A stretch of 64,000 nucleotides of DNA from Pycnopodia helianthoides (Eukaryota; Echinodermata; Asteroidea; Forcipulatida; Asteriidae): positions 8,684,675-8,748,674 of the forward strand of contig CM063247.1 in assembly GCA_032158295.1 (NCBI GenBank), written 5' to 3'. The notes under the pieces are model-generated. The model was not told the origin of the DNA. It was given only the letters and a program-made list of their open reading frames with translations, and did no database searches. Shown here one piece after another: positions 36,501 through 42,992 of the stretch. The position numbers and the translations under genes are program-made. How positions within the stretch are numbered: position 1 is the first letter of the stretch; each line of letters begins with the position of its first letter.

Positions 36501-38773
36501 TACACAACACACGGGACCTATGGCTTTACGTCCCATCCGAAGGACGCAGCAATAATGGTGAAGTGTCTTGCATAAAGGTATTATATAGTTAGGCAGATAT
36601 GTGCATTTAGAGCAAAGAATTGTGGGTTTTGACGTACAAGCATGAAATTTGGTAGAGTCGTAGGCCATGTCTCATGGAATATTTTAAAATTGGGAGCCAC
36701 CTGAAAAAAGTAATATGGTTGCCATGGCGGCCATTTTTTAATAAATTGCCGCCAAAACTCATATTTGACGTAGAAAATTCCATTTACGATTAAGATTCAA
36801 AGAAACTTAGGACTGCAAGTATATCAAAACGACCCAGATGTAACCCAAGAATGGTCAAAAAGGGGCACGGTTAAATCTGCAAAAGTGAGAAGTCACATTT
36901 TTGTGGGGAAATTTGATATACTTGGCTCCTAAGATCAATTTTTTTTTATTGTAAACGTAATTTTTTCAAACTATAACTTTTGGCGGCCATTTTTTTTAAA
37001 TGGTCGCCATGGCCACCATGTGACCATTTTCAGGTGGCTCTCAATTTTAAAATATCCCCTGAGCCATGGTCTACATGTCTGCAAAATTTCATGCTTGTAC
37101 GTCAAAACCCACATTTTTTTCACATATCTGCCTTACTATATACAGGATTGGTACAGCTGATAAAATAGTCGCAGACAGTGTTCATGTTTTGTGTGATTCA
37201 ACATATGCATGAACAAACAAACCTGTGAAAGTTTGAGCTCAATTGGTCATCGAGGTCACGAGAAAATAGTGAAAAGAGACCTTATGTGTTTTCTGTTTTT
37301 TCAAACATCAAGTTTTTATCACGCATGATAAAAACTATTGTTTTACTCATTTCTCAGAAACGATAGCCTTTTAGGCAGAAATATTTTAAGGAACCCTTTG
37401 TACCATTACTTACTTTAAATCATGTAAGTTATGTGTGAATCTGTGAACATTTGTGTTTTTCGATCTTACCAATAGTGTACAGGGCCTTTAAGGACACAAG
37501 TTTCGATGTTGTTTCACAAAGCAGTTGTGATCCAGGGCCCTAATTTCATAAAGCAAAAAAAATTCTTCTATACATGAGCCAGAAGACTTGACAGTAGGTG
37601 TGTACAACACAGTAGATTTGCATTGTTGCATCACTCATCTGCTGCTTACAAGATCCACCGACAAGTTTGTGCGCCTTTTGCCTTGCTCAAAGTAAGCAGT
37701 TTTTATGAAATGGAAACTGTGCTATAGGCGGCTCCATATAAAGAAAAAGCTGCTTACAGGCTCTAAGAAATTAACCCTGACTAAGGTTGTGTGCATAGCG
37801 GCTACAGCTATGGCTATGGCTAGATTTCCACGTCATCATGCGTCATCAGTATAAGATGTCCTTAGCAACAGTTGTAGCCGTAGCTGTAGCCGCCACTCGG
37901 ATACGGCCTTACTCTATTCCCTGTCGAGCATTTTACATATACAACCAACATCTTGGGATTCCTGCTACACTGAAGTGATCAGTCTCATGTACATTATTAT
38001 TATTTTGTTTTTTCATGTAAGTTCTCCCCAAACAAGGCTAAAAGCCACTCTTGGTAAGGGGCTACAAGAAGAAAAATTATTAAATGTGAAAATAACTCGG
38101 GGGGGGGGGGGAGCTGAAGGTAGGAATTGATACGCCTCTTAAAACAGTTTGGATTTTAAGGATGTAGGGAAACATGTACCAGGCAGCGAAGAGTTCCAAA
38201 GAAATGCGGTATACGTGGAATAAATCTGTTGGAATGGCTCCTTGTTCTACATCTCAGAGATCTAAATCAAGAGTGTATGGGTGAGAAGAACCAGAAAGTT
38301 TGGTTTCACGCTCAAACATCCTGATTGGAGGAACTAGGTCGGACACACTGGTGGCACATTTACCATGAAAATATTTGTAGAAAAGACAGAGGCTGGCTAC
38401 AGACCTACAGTGGGAAAGAGGTTGTAACGTTGATCCCAGCACTTCACCAACAAAATTAACAATACGCTTCTGCACTCTATCTAATCAAGATAAATGACAG
38501 GCAGAAGCTTTGGCCCAAATGTAACAACAATACTCCATTAAGTTGTCTTATACATAACATAAGTGTAACCACAAATCTTTACATAGGGGATTTGTTGACG
38601 TTGCCTTTTTTATCTTTACATCTTTTTTTTCTCGAAAAGGTCGGTCGTGAGCAGCCAGACGCAGCGGCAGCGGCAACGATTACGGCGAGTTAAGAGGCAC
38701 AACAAGCAAAATACAACCACAAACCCTACGACATGCTGCTGAAAATGCCAGGGGTGAACGTCACCAACTGCCG
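21577..38773 (+). CDS. ERCC4: ERCC4/XPF DNA repair endonuclease, partial and disrupted
   Basis: Homologous exons: 21577-21616, 22576-22689, 23401-23496, 23751-23806, 24614-24667, 24818-24887, 25201-25300, 26511-26594, about 28947-29082 (start could be 28927), 31118-31267+, 31826-31918, 32645-32782, 33711-33842, 34365-34451, 35059-35232, 35956-36096 and 38640-38773. They follow human XPF from RFHVAVNS onward, e.g. [14 protein letters not shown] (helicase-like region), [15 protein letters not shown] and [14 protein letters not shown] (nuclease), [27 protein letters not shown] (first helix-hairpin-helix). XPF-ERCC1 cuts 5' of lesions in nucleotide-excision and crosslink repair. Missing: about 200 N-terminal residues, the exon(s) matching human QVLICASDDRTC, and the terminal exon. 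Lesions: one-base deletion in 31826-31918, TAA at 32717 and 38691, lost exon end at 31267. This is either a pseudogene or an assembly-damaged locus. Confidence 0.85.
21650..22436. mobile_element. MITE split by a ~690-bp insertion (family E)
   Basis: The left piece (ggcggctacagctatgccta, gttgctaag) matches the reverse complement of the right half of the short palindromic element at 37783-37912. The right piece (gatgacg, aatctagctgtagctgtag, cacggcctta) matches the reverse complement of its left half. Sequence between about 21690 and 22370 is unrelated, so the 130-bp element was probably interrupted. Lies in the ERCC4 intron after 21616. Confidence 0.5.
22732..22860 (-). mobile_element. LINE 3'-tail fragment
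   Basis: A (tcaa)n run at 22735-22749, then ttgttttattgtcaca and cagtgaaattcactttgg, then an A-rich tract. This pattern is common at the 3' ends of invertebrate non-LTR elements. No coding part remains. Confidence 0.35.
24450..24545 (+). mobile_element. tRNA-derived SINE (family F), copy 1
   Basis: The head has a good D-arm (agctcagttggtagagc), then gaggtcgttggttcaattcc as T-arm/box B. It is followed by the family body ctagtcaattttttctttg and ttcaacccaaa. The anticodon arm and acceptor pairing are poor, so it is not called as a functional tRNA. Related copies: 29100-29218 and 61205-61320, both on the - strand. Confidence 0.6.
25860..26000 (+). mobile_element. tRNA-headed SINE fragment
   Basis: gtgtggggtctagtcccac (box B region), gagcaagacactttataacc, ataattgctttgcctt and cctgtgtgttgtgtgatgca. 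Same family as 12165-12370. It abuts the MITE at 26001. Confidence 0.5.
26001..26387. mobile_element. TTAA-flanked MITE (family B), copy 3
   Basis: Ends as in 5518-5907. TTAA is intact on the left (25997-26000) and degraded to TAAG on the right. In the ERCC4 intron between 25300 and 26511. Confidence 0.8.
26690..28705 (-). mobile_element. Penelope-like retroelement, 5'-truncated
   Basis: On the - strand, an RT plus GIY-YIG frame (28702 to about 26880) is followed by a terminal repeat (about 26885 to 26690) shared with 31440-31660 (opposite strand) and 20580-20770. The coding frame is open upstream of its first ATG to about 28702 ([20 protein letters not shown], then [12 protein letters not shown]), where homology stops, so the 5' end is lost. 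The element sits where one or more ERCC4 exons are missing. Confidence 0.8.
27126..28580 (-). CDS. Penelope-like reverse transcriptase / GIY-YIG endonuclease
   Basis: 484 aa from the first ATG, though the frame is open further upstream. RT motifs in order: [19 protein letters not shown]; motif [17 protein letters not shown]; motif [20 protein letters not shown]; motif [12 protein letters not shown] (YVDD active site); then [10 protein letters not shown]. The C-terminal GIY-YIG core reads [20 protein letters not shown], with the linker RTRNKL before it. Penelope-like elements reverse-transcribe their RNA at a nick made by this endonuclease. A TAA at 27126-27128 interrupts the frame after DWDQA. 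The same frame continues [20 protein letters not shown] to about 26880, so the nonsense codon removes the end of the nuclease domain. Otherwise unbroken. Confidence 0.9.
   Translation of the reverse strand: MDHTDYDQKVQSILDTDTYVHLKKNPIPCVERKLAAKLLSLNRSTTLPLPLYRHLRPSASKCPRFFGQPKIHKPDKPLRPIVSSRGSPTYNLAKHLTKLLHPLVGKTPHHVPNSAGFIDIIKGIELQTSDVLVSFDVKSLFTNVPTDEACQITKSVLEQDKTLTNRTSLTPDQIHDLLLTCVKSTYFQWREVFYRQALGTPMGSPISQVLANIFMEDFEQKALGTARLKPKLWLRYVDDTFIIWSHGLEKLDDFLSHLNRQHPNIQFTMETETSDSLPFLDVLISKRADGSLAHSVYRKPTHTDRYLNARSFHPPSVKASVNRTLLRRAHIICDDEHLPKELEHLNTVLKENGYRPNKREFIPKHNSQSSNSEDMPISVLLYIGHTSHKIQRILREVDIKVYYRTRNKLEMKLHTHKDKYDSSSQAGVYRITCSCGKVYIGETGRDLNTRLKEHKAHGRRGEYDKSTIVKHSADLDHVTDWDQA
29100..29218 (-). 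mobile_element. tRNA-derived SINE (family F), copy 2
   Basis: On the - strand: tcatagctcagttggtagag (D-arm), then a perfect T-arm (ttggg-ttcaaat-cccaa) and partly paired acceptor strands (cctca/tgagg). The anticodon arm does not fold normally. Downstream aatttttctctcatccc matches the family body. It starts about 20 bp after the ERCC4 exon ending at 29082. Confidence 0.6.
29485..30540 (-). mobile_element. Non-LTR retrotransposon (CR1/L2/Jockey-like), 5'-truncated
   Basis: - strand RT frame. The stretch upstream of the ATG at 30358 encodes [14 protein letters not shown] and the active-site motif [14 protein letters not shown]. It continues into 29618-30358 (246 aa): [49 protein letters not shown] and [19 protein letters not shown]. 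These are the thumb and C-terminal regions typical of CR1/L2-like LINEs. The 3' end has gcgctatataagtatccact-type sequence and a (TTA)n tail at 29487-29506. Only the last part of the RT survives, but it has no stop. Confidence 0.85.
31118..31267 (+). pseudogene. ERCC4: ERCC4 exon whose 3' end is replaced
   Basis: [15 protein letters not shown], an acidic linker, then [16 protein letters not shown]. Human XPF continues IIHPLLGCSDPY. Here the sequence after ATCCAT (31262-31267) becomes unrelated (aacgcttttattatcgggcg) and no donor in frame follows the expected residues. The next exon resumes with DPYSLSK at 31827. The homology breaks where the Penelope terminal repeat begins. Confidence 0.65.
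31268..31670 (+). mobile_element. Solo Penelope terminal repeat with hairpin-GAAAC motif
   Basis: From about 31440 to 31660 it matches the inverse of 26690-26885 (taagcaggacagttctttt, cagaactgagaagtctcc, catggtgttaccgcaaacc). The upstream part holds gactag-agcaag-ctagtc followed directly by gaaac (31319-31341). No coding region is attached. Confidence 0.6.
31826..31918 (+). pseudogene. ERCC4: ERCC4 exon with one-base deletion
   Basis: Encodes [20 protein letters not shown], then shifts. With one base restored after 31886 the frame would continue [11 protein letters not shown], exactly paralleling human DAELTFVRQLE. Observed length is 93 bp, where 94 bp (one base plus 31 codons) is needed. 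Splice sites (tgcag before, gtaaga after) are intact. Confidence 0.75.
32645..32782 (+). pseudogene. ERCC4: ERCC4 exon with in-frame TAA
   Basis: [20 protein letters not shown] then STEE, TAA (32717-32719), then [20 protein letters not shown]. Human has STEEQRYLTALRKE, so the stop most likely replaces a CAA glutamine by one C-to-T change. Acceptor (ccag) and donor (gtgagt) are intact. Confidence 0.8.
33195..33435 (+). repeat. Error-rich second copy of 33518-33765
   Basis: The same sequence, including the start of the ERCC4 exon at 33711, appears about 330 bp upstream with many one-base insertions and deletions. Examples: cattagtgtttcctaag versus cattagtggtttcctaag, and gacaatcggtgttaatct versus gacaatggtgttatct. 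The indel-dominated pattern resembles uncorrected long-read sequence. Confidence 0.75.
35059..35232 (+). CDS. ERCC4: ERCC4 nuclease active-site exon
   Basis: 58 codons: [20 protein letters not shown], then [30 protein letters not shown] and SFSLQ. The XPF-family nuclease motif GDX(n)ERKX3D keeps ERK-SIS-D, but the Gly-Asp pair (VGDYILTP in human) reads Arg-Glu (VREYILTP). The Asp of this pair is a metal-binding residue in the family, so this change could weaken cutting. Splice sites are intact. Confidence 0.85.
35840..35873 (+). repeat. 7-bp microsatellite (TTATGTC)4
   Basis: Four consecutive ttatgtc units in an ERCC4 intron. Confidence 0.8.
36415..36575 (-). mobile_element. SINE body fragment, minus strand
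   Basis: The inverse of the 12260-12400 body: gtgcattacacaacacacgg, cgtcccatccgaagga and aagtgtcttgc on the + strand. Confidence 0.5.
36582..37143. mobile_element. ~560-bp foldback MITE
   Basis: tatagttaggcagatatgtg on the left and cacatatctgccttactata on the right are near-perfect inverses. The arms extend inward (gtgggttttgacgtacaagc versus gcttgtacgtcaaaacccac; gccatggcggccatttttt versus its inverse). In an ERCC4 intron, non-coding. Confidence 0.75.
37150..37490. mobile_element. MITE family A copy
   Basis: acaaacctgtgaaagtttga, gctcaattggtcatcgaggt, then right end accaatagtgtacagggcct. Same family as 13340-13725. Confidence 0.55.
37783..37912. mobile_element. ~130-bp palindromic MITE (family E)
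   Basis: agcggctacagctatggcta on the left and tagctgtagccgccactcgg on the right are inverted, with outer aaggttgtgt and acggcctt. The uninterrupted relative of 21650-22436. Confidence 0.6.
38010..38540 (-). mobile_element. LINE C-terminal relic
   Basis: The - strand frame 38475-38254 encodes [39 protein letters not shown] and [20 protein letters not shown], a typical end region of an invertebrate LINE reverse transcriptase. Stops and frameshifts follow (38254), then a 3' tail shared with 10335-10410. It sits just upstream of the ERCC4 exon at 38640. Confidence 0.65.
38640..38773 (+). pseudogene. ERCC4: ERCC4 helix-hairpin-helix exon with in-frame TAA
   Basis: [20 protein letters not shown] (38691-38693), [20 protein letters not shown] then VNVTNC. 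Human: KPQPDAATALAITADSE, then [14 protein letters not shown]. The stop lies in the poorly conserved linker between nuclease and HhH domain. Donor gtgagt at 38774 is intact, but the following last exon (second HhH hairpin) was not found in the window. Confidence 0.7.
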
Positions 38774-39069
38774 GTGAGTCCAGCCAAACGAAATCCAATC
38801 CTTCACTGTTTCTTGAAACGATCTTGAACAATCTTGAATCCTTCAAAATCCATCCTCAGATTTTGCCTGTTATTGAGGGAGTTGTACACAAGCTTGCAAC
38901 TTTTCAGCTAATCATCTGATTACCTATTCTTCATTTATACACAGATCCGAATAAAACAAGCAGACAAATTATACTTTGATTGATTGTCACAGCCTCTGAA
39001 AACTGTTTTTATTCCAAAACATAACTTGTGAAGGATGCCGAAAAACATATGGCTATCCAATCACACTTA

Positions 39070-39560
39070 AAAAAGAGCTTGGGATACACCTGATCCCCAC
39101 CATTGTTGGGCGTACAACACACCCAACAAATTTGGCCAACACGGCTTCTTTTCAATGTACACGTGACCACCACCATTACTGGGCACCATGCCCAAAGTAA
39201 TTAATTGGCAAACAATATTGCCAAACCACAAAATTGGCACACCGGCATCTTTTATACATCCACGTGACATAACCATTAATGGGCACCACGCCCATATTAT
39301 TGTTTGGCACACAATTGCCAAACCACCAATTGGCACACCTGGCATCTTTTAACTGTGATGGGCACCACGCCCAACATTAATTGGCAAACCAGTGCCAACC
39401 CACAACTTGGCACACCTGGCATCTTTTAAAATGTCCACTATGGGTACATTCACATCAACCATTCTTGGGCACCACGCCCAACTTATTTAATTGGCACCTG
39501 GCCAAACATTTATCTGTGTGCACACCTGAATCCAACCACGTGGGCACACAGGCGGACTGC
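39070..39560. repeat. Palindrome-rich tandem repeat, roughly 4-5 diverged units
   Basis: Repeated blocks contain tgggcaccacgccca (a hairpin of tgggc/gcccac-type arms) and a ttggcacacaattgccaa-type palindrome, then ttggcacacctggcatcttt. Units are about 75-120 bp, spaced unevenly. Located between the last visible ERCC4 exon and the Ngaro element. Confidence 0.7.
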
Positions 39561-39873
39561 AATGAAACAATTATTCAAAATAGTCATACCTGAAATTATA
39601 CAATGAGTCAATCAATTAAGTTGTGAAGTTCCACCTTGGCACATGCGGTCGGAATTAGCCCCTGTGGTACATCAGAGCGCTAACACAACTTATTGTTACA
39701 ATATTTGATCTACATATAAAGAAGGGGTGTGTAAGCTTGACCAAAGAGGTGTTCAAAGTTGAACAAATAGTTGGACAAAGTACATTTACTTGCAACTATA
39801 ACCCCAAAACTCAAAAAACTGTGTGAATCCCGTAAACACGCCAAACGCGCCAGTCGCGTCCCACAGGGAGAGC

Positions 39874-39925
<52 letters not shown>

Positions 39926-39926
<1 letters not shown>

Positions 39927-40501
39927 TATAACACAGAAAAAACGCAAGATCGCAAGTTGTCACGAAACAATTGTGTTCCCTGCGGCGACAAATGCACACC
40001 ATCAAAACGATAAAGGGGCGTTTCAGACCAAGCAAATTGGGGATGATGCAAGCAGTGAGCACCGAACCTAGCACATTGGGATTTCGCCCAGCGATTAATT
40101 GCACGCCGTTTCCGTTCAACAGCGGGTTGTGACTTTGCCCCAAAGTAAAACACTCGTGGGAGAATATCTGACCACACAACCTTAGATGACGGAAACCGAG
40201 AGACGTAAGTTTGCAACGCAACGGAAATACGTTGTCGCATGCAAAATTCGTCCACTTCAATGAGATCGTTTGTCCCAATGTGAAAAACAATAACTGCAGG
40301 AGTTGACCCACTACATGACCGCAACAAAGATTCCAAATCGCACATATGCGCCCCACTTTTCCCCTTCCAGACCACGTGACGAGGAAGATCAATGGAACCT
40401 GCTGCCCAACGGATGATGGAGTCGCCAATAATCCAAACAGGACCTATTGATAAGTCACAGAAAATGAGTGCATTGGTATACTTATTACGTATCTTGGGCC
40501 G
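39926..40501 (-). CDS. SGNH/GDSL-type hydrolase frame of Ngaro element
   Basis: About 191 codons open from 40501 to the TAG at 39926-39928. All main SGNH blocks are visible: block I GPVWIIGDSIIRWAAG (nucleophile Ser in GDS), block III VIVFHIGTNDL (GxND), and block V DGVHLSPQGTQLFRDNL (Asp-x-x-His). No ATG precedes the GDS block. The frame overlaps the recombinase end (40485-40501) and is +1 relative to it, so expression may need frameshifting or fusion with the recombinase. The role of the hydrolase in these retroelements is not established. Confidence 0.8.
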
Positions 40502-41402
40502 TCACGGACGTGCACGGAATTTCACAACTAGGTATAGGGCGAATGTAAGTAGCAACCGCATTAGATCGCCACCTGCCCATTCTACGAACTTGATCATAAG
40601 GAACGCCACCACTCACTGCTGAGGACGCAGCCCCAATGCGAAAGGAATGAGCACGGATGTGCTCATCCGGCAACCCCGCAAACTTGATGGATTTTTTCAA
40701 AACAGCATTGAACTGAAAGCGAGTGAGTGGGGAACAATCGAAATGACAAAATAGAGGGCCGGCAATGGCAGGTCTCACAGAAAGAAACTTCCTCAATGCC
40801 ATTACAGGGCAAATAGCTGAGTTATCCGATTGCACCAAGCGAATGACCTGCGGTGGGCCGCACTGATTGTTTTTGGCATGCTTGAAAGAAAACAGGAACG
40901 ACTGTCCCCCGCCTTCCGCCTCACAAAACTGTACATCCGCGACTGATAACACCGACGGTTGGACGCGCTGACGAGAATCCGCCGCCAGCTCGCCTACCCT
41001 CATAAAACCAAAAAATGCACAAACAAAAACTGCTTGAAACAAACAAGATTCAAACGCAGAAGTACATACTGCAGGAAGCGATTGAGTGACTTGCAATAAA
41101 ATAGGGATGGACATTGGCAAACGTGTGTCCGATAAAGGACGCAACCGCCTACACCCTTCAAGTAATTTAGACACCAAGAAATCATTCGTGGGGTCAGCCC
41201 ACCCTTGCAACTTGTGATAAAAACCAACAGCAGAGACATATGTTGTGATCGTGGATGGAGCAAATGTGTGCATAGAAAGCCATGCGACAAACTGTTGAAT
41301 TACGTCAGCTGACACCGGACCGTCCAAAACAGGTCCCTGTTCCAAAAACTGACAAAACTTATTCCATCCTGCAGCATATGTCTTATGTGTATTTGAAGCC
41401 AT
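40485..41402 (-). CDS. Tyrosine recombinase of Ngaro element
   Basis: 305 aa. N-terminal core-binding part (TYAAGWNKFCQFLEQGPVLD). Catalytic residues: first Arg in FFGFMRVGELA, then HSFRIGAAS (His-x-x-Arg), then GRWRSNAVATYIRP with a Trp in the second-His position and Tyr as the nucleophile. This enzyme would integrate the circular cDNA by site-specific recombination, which is why such elements make no target duplication. Frame intact. It begins 33 bases after the RT stop. Confidence 0.88.
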   Translation of the reverse strand: MASNTHKTYAAGWNKFCQFLEQGPVLDGPVSADVIQQFVAWLSMHTFAPSTITTYVSAVGFYHKLQGWADPTNDFLVSKLLEGCRRLRPLSDTRLPMSIPILLQVTQSLPAVCTSAFESCLFQAVFVCAFFGFMRVGELAADSRQRVQPSVLSVADVQFCEAEGGGQSFLFSFKHAKNNQCGPPQVIRLVQSDNSAICPVMALRKFLSVRPAIAGPLFCHFDCSPLTRFQFNAVLKKSIKFAGLPDEHIRAHSFRIGAASSAVSGGVPYDQVRRMGRWRSNAVATYIRPIPSCEIPCTSVTAQDT

Positions 41403-41434
41403 TGCAGCTCTGAAAATTCTAGCAATTTCATCAT

Positions 41435-42970
41435 CTAGAAAACTAGAGGTAGGTCTGGCAACGGCGTCATGGCTGCATCTGCCTGAGGAGCCGCTGCGCG
41501 GAAGCGTGTTTCCTGAAAACGGGACAGAGAATCAGCAATTACGTTAAAAACCCCTGGCACATGCGTAGCCTTAAAACGAATATTAAACCTAAGACAGGCA
41601 AGCACCAATAAGCGAATAAGATGCATCATTTGGGGACAGTGAGAAGATTGCTTGTTTATAATGTGGACTACAGCCGCATTATCAGTGTGGAACAGAACTT
41701 TACGATTAGCAAGCTGGGGGGCCCAACATTTGAGTGCCACAACAATAGGAAACAATTCCAAAAACGCAATTGACGGAGGATTGCACAAAAAAGAGTTAGG
41801 CCAACGCCCTTGAACCCAGTGACCCTGAAAGTAAGCGCCAAAACCAATGCTACCTGCTGCGTCAGTAAACAAGTCTAACGCCGGGCTCGATTCCCATTCA
41901 CGGTCCAAAAAGGCAGAAACGCCGTTAAAATTAACCAAGAATTCAAGCCACATACGTAGGTCAAGCTTCGCCCCTGCTGACAACCGTATCTTAAAGTGGG
42001 GTTGTGTGATACCCTTTGATAGCGCAATGAGGCGTCTCAGAAAAGCTCGCCCCGGGGAAATGGCTCTACATAAAAAATTCAAAGAACCCAGAAGGGACTG
42101 TAGAGCCACTAGTGTAATTTTACGGCGTGACAAAACGGCTGTAATCTGGGCAATCATAGCTTGAACCTTCCCAGCCGGAACTTTAACTTGAGCTTGCAAC
42201 GCATCAATCTCCAAGCCAAGGTATGTAATAACCTGTACCGGGCCCTCTGTTTTTTCTTGAGCCAATGGCACCCCAAGTGATTCACAAGCCAAAGTAAATG
42301 CACGCAGCAATTTATTACACTCCAAAGCGGAGGGGCCAACAAATAAAAAATCATCGAGATAGTGAGTGACAAGGGAAGAGCCTGTAGCCCGCCTCACATG
42401 AAATTCTAAAAAGGAACTGAATTTTTCAAATAGAGAACAAGAAATAGCGCACCCCATCGGCATGCACTTATCAAAATAAAAAAGACCACCAAAGGTAAAA
42501 CCCAACAGCTCATAGTCAAGCGGTGATACAGGGAGAAGCCGAAAAGCTGATTTAATGTCCGCCTTTGCTAACCATGCATTGTGCCCTGTTTTCAGCAACA
42601 AAGCCACTGCAGAATCAAAAGATGCGTAATGAACAGCGCATAACTTAGGATCAATAAATTCATTAATCGATTGACCTGCTGGAAATGACAGATGGTGAAT
42701 CAGGCGGTATGTGTTAGGTTGACGTTTTGGTACAAGCCCAATTGGGGAACATTGCAAGTTGTCAAATGGCCGTTTATGAAACGGACCGGCAATACGGCCC
42801 AAACTAATCTCCTTTGCTAACTTCTCCTGAACCACTTCAGGGCGCTCTGCGGCCGAGGCCAAACAAACTGAATCACGGGGTACACGCGGACCATCAAAAC
42901 ATAAGGAAAAACCTTTAGAAAATCCCGTCCTTAAAATCCCTGCATCACCAGCTAACGGGTAAAAATCCAA
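41435..42970 (-). CDS. Reverse transcriptase-RNase H of Ngaro element
   Basis: 511 aa. RT: IGLVPKRQPNTYRLIHHLSF, motif A AWLAKADIKSAFRLLPVSP, motif B MPMGCAISCSLFEKFSSFLE, motif C THYLDDFLFVG (YLDD). RNase H: LDLFTDAAGSIGFGAYFQG (first Asp), FLELFPIVVALKCW (Glu), VLFHTDNAAVVHIIN (Asp) and VPGVFNVIADSLSR (last Asp). Uninterrupted. Starts 22 bases after the gag stop. Confidence 0.9.
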   Translation of the reverse strand: MDFYPLAGDAGILRTGFSKGFSLCFDGPRVPRDSVCLASAAERPEVVQEKLAKEISLGRIAGPFHKRPFDNLQCSPIGLVPKRQPNTYRLIHHLSFPAGQSINEFIDPKLCAVHYASFDSAVALLLKTGHNAWLAKADIKSAFRLLPVSPLDYELLGFTFGGLFYFDKCMPMGCAISCSLFEKFSSFLEFHVRRATGSSLVTHYLDDFLFVGPSALECNKLLRAFTLACESLGVPLAQEKTEGPVQVITYLGLEIDALQAQVKVPAGKVQAMIAQITAVLSRRKITLVALQSLLGSLNFLCRAISPGRAFLRRLIALSKGITQPHFKIRLSAGAKLDLRMWLEFLVNFNGVSAFLDREWESSPALDLFTDAAGSIGFGAYFQGHWVQGRWPNSFLCNPPSIAFLELFPIVVALKCWAPQLANRKVLFHTDNAAVVHIINKQSSHCPQMMHLIRLLVLACLRFNIRFKATHVPGVFNVIADSLSRFQETRFRAAAPQADAAMTPLPDLPLVF

Positions 42971-42992
42971 CCATAAATCTAAAACAGAATAG

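Noticed and set aside
32717..38693. In-frame TAA codons in XPF and in the Penelope frame as a sign of TAA reassignment
   Set aside because: The stops are isolated, coexist with a frameshift and missing exons, and other long frames in the window contain no internal TAA. Mutation or sequencing error is simpler.
39811..40428. 205-aa minus-strand frame ending in poly-Lys
   Set aside because: Out-of-frame shadow of the SGNH hydrolase frame extended through the A tract.
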